This document shows positions 5,158 through 8,670 of a DNA stretch of 8,670 nucleotides, piece by piece. How positions within the stretch are numbered: the stretch's first letter is position 1; every line of letters starts with the position of its first letter. The notes under the pieces are model-generated. The model searched no databases. It was not told the DNA's origin and was given only the letters and a program-made list of their open reading frames with translations. The DNA is from Nitrospirota bacterium (GTDB lineage: Bacteria; Nitrospirota; Thermodesulfovibrionia; Thermodesulfovibrionales; JdFR-88). The stretch is from the NCBI GenBank assembly GCA_021789735.1, contig JAJYJB010000091.1, positions 1 through 8,670 of the forward strand, given 5' to 3'. The translations under genes and the position numbers were made by a program.

Positions 5158-7675
5158 CAGATACATCGTAATACACACCCACATGTACCAGCCTCCGCGG
5201 GAAAACCCCTGGCTTGAGGCGATAGAGACGCAGGACAGCGCCAGCCCCTACCATGACTGGAACGAGCGCGTTTCGGCCGAATGCTATGCGGCAAACGCCC
5301 ACGCGAGGATACTGGATGGCCAGGGAAAGATAAGCCGCATAGTCAACAACTACAAGGACATAAGCTTCAACTTCGGCCCGACCCTGCTTAGCTGGATGGA
5401 GGAGTTCTCAAGACCCGCCTATGAGGCCGTGATCGAGGCGGACAGGCTCAGCCGGGCAAGGCATTCCGGCCACGGAAACGCGCTGGCCCAGTGCTACAAC
5501 CACATGATAATGCCGCTTGCCTCCAGGCGGGACAAGGTCACGCAGGCGGTCTGGGGGATAGAGGACTTCAGACGGCGTTTTTCCAGGGACCCGGAGGGGA
5601 TGTGGCTTCCCGAGACCGCAGTCGACACGGAGACCCTCGAGGTCCTTGCCGGTCAGGGCATCAAATTTACGATACTTGCCCCTGGGCAGGCGCATCTGGT
5701 GCGGGCCCCGGGGCAGGAATGGATGCATGTCGACGAGAACTCAATAGATACGAGGATGCCTTATCTGGTACAGCTTCCCTCCGGCGGGCGGATCTCGGTA
5801 TTTTTTTATAATGGGCCGGTGTCCAGGGCGGTGGCGTTCGAGGGCCTTCTGAAAAGCGGTGTCCTTATGGCCGAGCGGCTGACACAGATATTTACGGAGG
5901 AGCAGCGTCCCCAGCTTGCCCATATCGCCACCGACGGCGAGTCCTATGGCCACCACAGCCGTTTTGGCGATATGGCCCTGGCTTACTGCGTTCACCACGT
6001 CAGGAGGAACAACCTGGCAAAGGTGACAAACTACGGGGAGTTCCTGGAAAAATATCCGCCCCAATGGGAAGTGAGGATAAAAGAGAACACCTCCTGGAGC
6101 TGTTTTCACGGGGTGGAGCGGTGGCGCTCCGACTGCGGCTGCACCACGGGCGGGCATGAAGGATGGAATCAGAAGTGGAGAGCGCCATTGAGGAAGGCTC
6201 TGGACTGGCTTTCCGGGCGCCTGTCGGAGGTCTTTGAAAAACGGGGCAGTGAGATCTTCACGGACCCCTGGCTGGCAAGGGACAGGTACATAGAAGTTGT
6301 CCTGGACCGGACGGAGGAAAGGGTTTTGGCGTTCCTGGAAAGTCACGCGCTGAAAAAACAGAGGATGGCCGGCAGCAAGGTGGAGGCGCTTAAGCTGCTT
6401 GAGATGCAGAGGCACGCGATGCTGATGTTCACAAGCTGCGGCTGGTTCTTTGACGACATCTCCGGGATAGAGGCCCTCCAGGTCCTTCAGTATGCCTGCA
6501 GAGCGCTGCAGCTTTGCAGGGAGCTTGCCGGGGAGGACCACGAGGGGCATTTTCTGCAGGTCATCTCAAAGGCGCAGAGCAATATAAGCGGCGACGGGGC
6601 CGCGATATACAAGACCCGGGTGAAGGTCAAAACGCTCGATCTCGGAAAGGTGGCCGTGCACTACGCCATAAGCTCCCTGTTTGAGGATTATGCCGTCCGG
6701 CAGCGCCTTTACTGCTATGACATAACCAGACTGGACTATGAAGTCTTCGCTGTTCCGCCCCAGACCGGCAAAATCACCGGCGAAGTCGCATCCGGCGCAG
6801 CTTCCCCTGAAGGAGACGGGGGGGACATGCTTGCCGCGGGCAGGATAAATGTGCGCTCGCGCATAACATGGGAAGCCGGGGAGGACGGCGAAAAAGGGAA
6901 AAATGGCGCATGGCAGTTCGCGGTCCTCAAAAAAAGAGGGCATGAGATCACCTGCGGGCTTTCGGGCGGCAGCTCCGAAAAGGAGTACGAAACGTTCAAA
7001 AAAGCCATAAGGGAAAAGGTCGCCGGGGAAAAAATTTTTCCGGAGCGCGCAGGTCTTGAGGCCCTTCGGGGGGAATTCACATACGGGGTCTATACCATGC
7101 AGGACCTCTTCCTTGACGAGCAGAGAAAGATCCTTGAGGCGGTCGTGCGCAAGACCCTGGAGGAGTCCATGCTCCATTTTGCCCAGATATACGAGAGGGA
7201 CCGCTTCCCGATGGGGCTTTTGAAGGATTTCAAGGCGCCCATACCGAAACCCTTTCTGGTGGCGGCCGAAATGTCGCTGGGCCGGGACATCGCACGTGCG
7301 CTCATGGAGGAGCCTGTGAACATGCAGAAGGTTTCCCTGCTTCGAGATGAGCTCAGGGGATGGGGGCTTGAGCCCGATGCGGGGCTTGAGCCTGTTTTAA
7401 GGGAGCGGCTGATGTCCGTTTTTGCCTCCATAAGGGGAAAAGGGGCTTTTTCGGATGTGGGGCTGCTGAGGGAGCTTGTCAGGTTTGCCTCTTCATTGCC
7501 TTTCCAGATAAACCTCTGGGCCGTGCAGAACGAATATTGGGAGCTTGGGCATGCCCTCTGCAGGAAGGCGGGCGGCCTGGAAAAAGACGGACAGTGGAAG
7601 AAACGGAGCGAAGAGTTCAGGGGCCTTGGCGAGGAACTTCACTTTTCAGGAGAGGCGTTCCGCAGGTTTTTTTGA
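5150..7675 (+). CDS. GH57 family glycoside hydrolase with DUF3536 C-terminal region
   Basis: An 841-residue cytoplasmic protein. GH57 enzymes are retaining alpha-glucan hydrolases or transferases (amylase, 4-alpha-glucanotransferase, branching enzyme). Seen: region 1 HTHMYQPP (9-16) at the extreme N-terminus; WLPE (152-155) with nucleophile Glu155; TDGESYGHH (261-269) with candidate acid/base Asp262; and WSCFHGVERWRSDCGC (316-331), a Cys-rich stretch that looks characteristic of this subgroup. From about 480 (GDGAAIYKTRV, then HYAISSLFEDY at 504-514) to LPFQINLWAVQNEYW (783-797) it matches the DUF3536 type. A Gly/Ser/Asp-rich, probably disordered insert lies near 536-565. TTG 5150 is chosen because it keeps region 1 whole and has a good ribosome site; the 8-bp overlap with treZ implies coupled translation. 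Lying between treZ and treY, it probably trims or remodels the glucan supplied to TreY, but exact specificity is not determinable. Confidence 0.88.
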   Translation: MDNRYIVIHTHMYQPPRENPWLEAIETQDSASPYHDWNERVSAECYAANAHARILDGQGKISRIVNNYKDISFNFGPTLLSWMEEFSRPAYEAVIEADRLSRARHSGHGNALAQCYNHMIMPLASRRDKVTQAVWGIEDFRRRFSRDPEGMWLPETAVDTETLEVLAGQGIKFTILAPGQAHLVRAPGQEWMHVDENSIDTRMPYLVQLPSGGRISVFFYNGPVSRAVAFEGLLKSGVLMAERLTQIFTEEQRPQLAHIATDGESYGHHSRFGDMALAYCVHHVRRNNLAKVTNYGEFLEKYPPQWEVRIKENTSWSCFHGVERWRSDCGCTTGGHEGWNQKWRAPLRKALDWLSGRLSEVFEKRGSEIFTDPWLARDRYIEVVLDRTEERVLAFLESHALKKQRMAGSKVEALKLLEMQRHAMLMFTSCGWFFDDISGIEALQVLQYACRALQLCRELAGEDHEGHFLQVISKAQSNISGDGAAIYKTRVKVKTLDLGKVAVHYAISSLFEDYAVRQRLYCYDITRLDYEVFAVPPQTGKITGEVASGAASPEGDGGDMLAAGRINVRSRITWEAGEDGEKGKNGAWQFAVLKKRGHEITCGLSGGSSEKEYETFKKAIREKVAGEKIFPERAGLEALRGEFTYGVYTMQDLFLDEQRKILEAVVRKTLEESMLHFAQIYERDRFPMGLLKDFKAPIPKPFLVAAEMSLGRDIARALMEEPVNMQKVSLLRDELRGWGLEPDAGLEPVLRERLMSVFASIRGKGAFSDVGLLRELVRFASSLPFQINLWAVQNEYWELGHALCRKAGGLEKDGQWKKRSEEFRGLGEELHFSGEAFRRFF

Positions 7676-7725
7676 AGCAGGAGAAAAAACAGGAAAAATA
7701 AAAATTCGGGCCAGGGGAAACAAAA

Positions 7726-8670
7726 ATGGCGAACGATGAAATAGGGACAGAAGGCCTGGCCGGGCTGACGGGAGCTCTCAGGATACCCGCAAGCACATAC
7801 AGGCTTCAGTTCAACCGTTTTCTGCCGTTCGGGCGGGCCAGAAAGATAGTCCCTTATCTTCATGAGCTTGGAATAACCGACGTCTATTCCTCCCCCAATT
7901 TCAGGTCCGTCCCTGGCAGCCTGCACGGCTACGATATCATCCGCTATGACCAGCTCAACCCGGAGGCCGGGACTCTGGAGGAATACGAGCTTTTTACGGA
8001 CGAGCTTTCGAGGCACGGGATGGGCCAGGTGCAGGATATCGTGCCCAACCATATGTGCATCCTTGGGGACAACCCGTGGTGGCAGAGCGTTCTTGAGAAC
8101 GGGCGCAGCTCGCCCTACGCCCACTTTTTTGACATCGACTGGTACCCTCCCCTTGAGACGCTCAAGGACAAGGTCCTCCTTCCGATCCTGGGAGAACAGT
8201 ACGGCAAGGCGCTCGAAATGGGGGAGATACGGCTGAACTTCGGGGAGGGAGGATTTTTTCTGTCCTGCTACGAAAACACCCTGCCTGTTGAGCCGGGCTC
8301 CTATGAGCTCATTTTAAGACACCGGCTTGGGGAGCTTGAAAGGAAAATATCGGAGACGGGGCAGTACGAGGAACTGATGAGCGTGATAACGGCCCTGGGC
8401 CATCTGCCCGGGACCTCGGAGAGGGACCTGGAAAAGAATCGGGAGAGAAACAGGGAAAAAGAGGTAATAAAGCGCAGGCTCTGGGCCCTTTATGAGGCCT
8501 CCCCGGATGTGCGGGAGTTCATAGACGGCAATATAGAGATATTCAATGGCGTCAGGGGCGACCCCAGGAGTTTTGACCTGCTGGACGGGCTCATATCAAG
8601 ACAGCCCTACCGGCTGTCTTTCTGGGTGGTGGCCACCGATGAGATAAATTATCGGAGGTTTTTCGATATA
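7726..8670 (+). CDS. treY: Malto-oligosyltrehalose synthase, N-terminal part (3' end outside window)
   Basis: The frame is open from ATG 7726 to the last base (315 codons), so the gene is cut by the window edge. TreY converts the terminal alpha-1,4 link of a malto-oligosaccharide to the alpha-1,1 link, giving maltooligosyltrehalose for TreZ. Evidence: IPASTYRLQFN (20-30), LGITDVYSSPNF (48-59), GSLHGYD (64-70) and region I VQDIVPNHM (102-110), all highly typical of TreY, then a long helical insertion with charged residues (about 190-290), and EINYRRFFDI (306-315), which in this family comes just before the segment carrying the nucleophile Asp. That Asp and the general acid are therefore downstream and were not checked. 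AGGGG at 7713-7717 lies 8 bp before the ATG. The 50-bp gap to the GH57 gene is A-rich and has no terminator, so treY continues the same operon. The family's usual length is 700-950 residues. Confidence 0.93.
   Translation, partial: MANDEIGTEGLAGLTGALRIPASTYRLQFNRFLPFGRARKIVPYLHELGITDVYSSPNFRSVPGSLHGYDIIRYDQLNPEAGTLEEYELFTDELSRHGMGQVQDIVPNHMCILGDNPWWQSVLENGRSSPYAHFFDIDWYPPLETLKDKVLLPILGEQYGKALEMGEIRLNFGEGGFFLSCYENTLPVEPGSYELILRHRLGELERKISETGQYEELMSVITALGHLPGTSERDLEKNRERNREKEVIKRRLWALYEASPDVREFIDGNIEIFNGVRGDPRSFDLLDGLISRQPYRLSFWVVATDEINYRRFFDI

Noticed and set aside
5741..6550. Minus-strand open frame (269 codons) opposite the GH57 gene
   Set aside because: No known motif, low-complexity Pro/Leu/His composition, and it lies opposite the conserved GH57 catalytic region, so it is a shadow of that gene.

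Overview
The window holds the 3' end of one gene, a divergently transcribed single gene, and then a long co-directional run of at least five carbohydrate genes devoted mainly to trehalose and malto-oligosaccharide metabolism. The DNA is bacterial in style: tight gene spacing, Shine-Dalgarno sites, GTG and TTG starts next to ATG. The main block is GC-rich and makes heavy use of ATA (Ile) and AGG (Arg). That codon style, together with the set DUF5752 + TreT + TreZ + GH57/DUF3536 + TreY, recalls Nitrospirota or former Deltaproteobacteria lineages. This placement is an inference and cannot be proven from the window.

Layout. (1) 2-199, plus: C-terminal tail of an FkbM-type methyltransferase whose start lies outside the window; it is clearly AT-richer than the rest. 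(2) 255-1100, minus: an exported NlpC/P60-like protein resembling DUF1460, convergent with the FkbM gene. (3) 1101-1216: divergent intergenic region with candidate promoters both ways and a perfect 13-bp tandem repeat. (4) 1217-1906, plus: a DUF5752 protein built of two copies of the same domain. (5) 1911-3125: TreT-type GT4 trehalose synthase, 4 bp after gene 4. (6) 3232-5157: treZ, malto-oligosyltrehalose trehalohydrolase. (7) 5150-7675: GH57 glycosidase with a C-terminal DUF3536 region, starting inside the last codons of treZ. (8) 7726 to the window end: treY, malto-oligosyltrehalose synthase, cut by the window edge before its catalytic nucleophile.

How they fit together: TreY and TreZ convert the reducing end of alpha-1,4-glucans to free trehalose. 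The GH57 enzyme probably trims or remodels the glucan that feeds them. TreT interconverts NDP-glucose + glucose with trehalose, giving a second and potentially reversible route. The DUF5752 protein has no established function, but its coupling to TreT makes it a candidate partner or regulator of that enzyme. The most unusual items are the duplicated DUF5752 protein, the joining of the TreT and TreYZ routes in one transcription unit, the tandem repeat over the likely promoter, and a 17-bp GC-rich repeat found twice inside treZ. No tRNA, rRNA, CRISPR array, insertion sequence or phage gene was seen.
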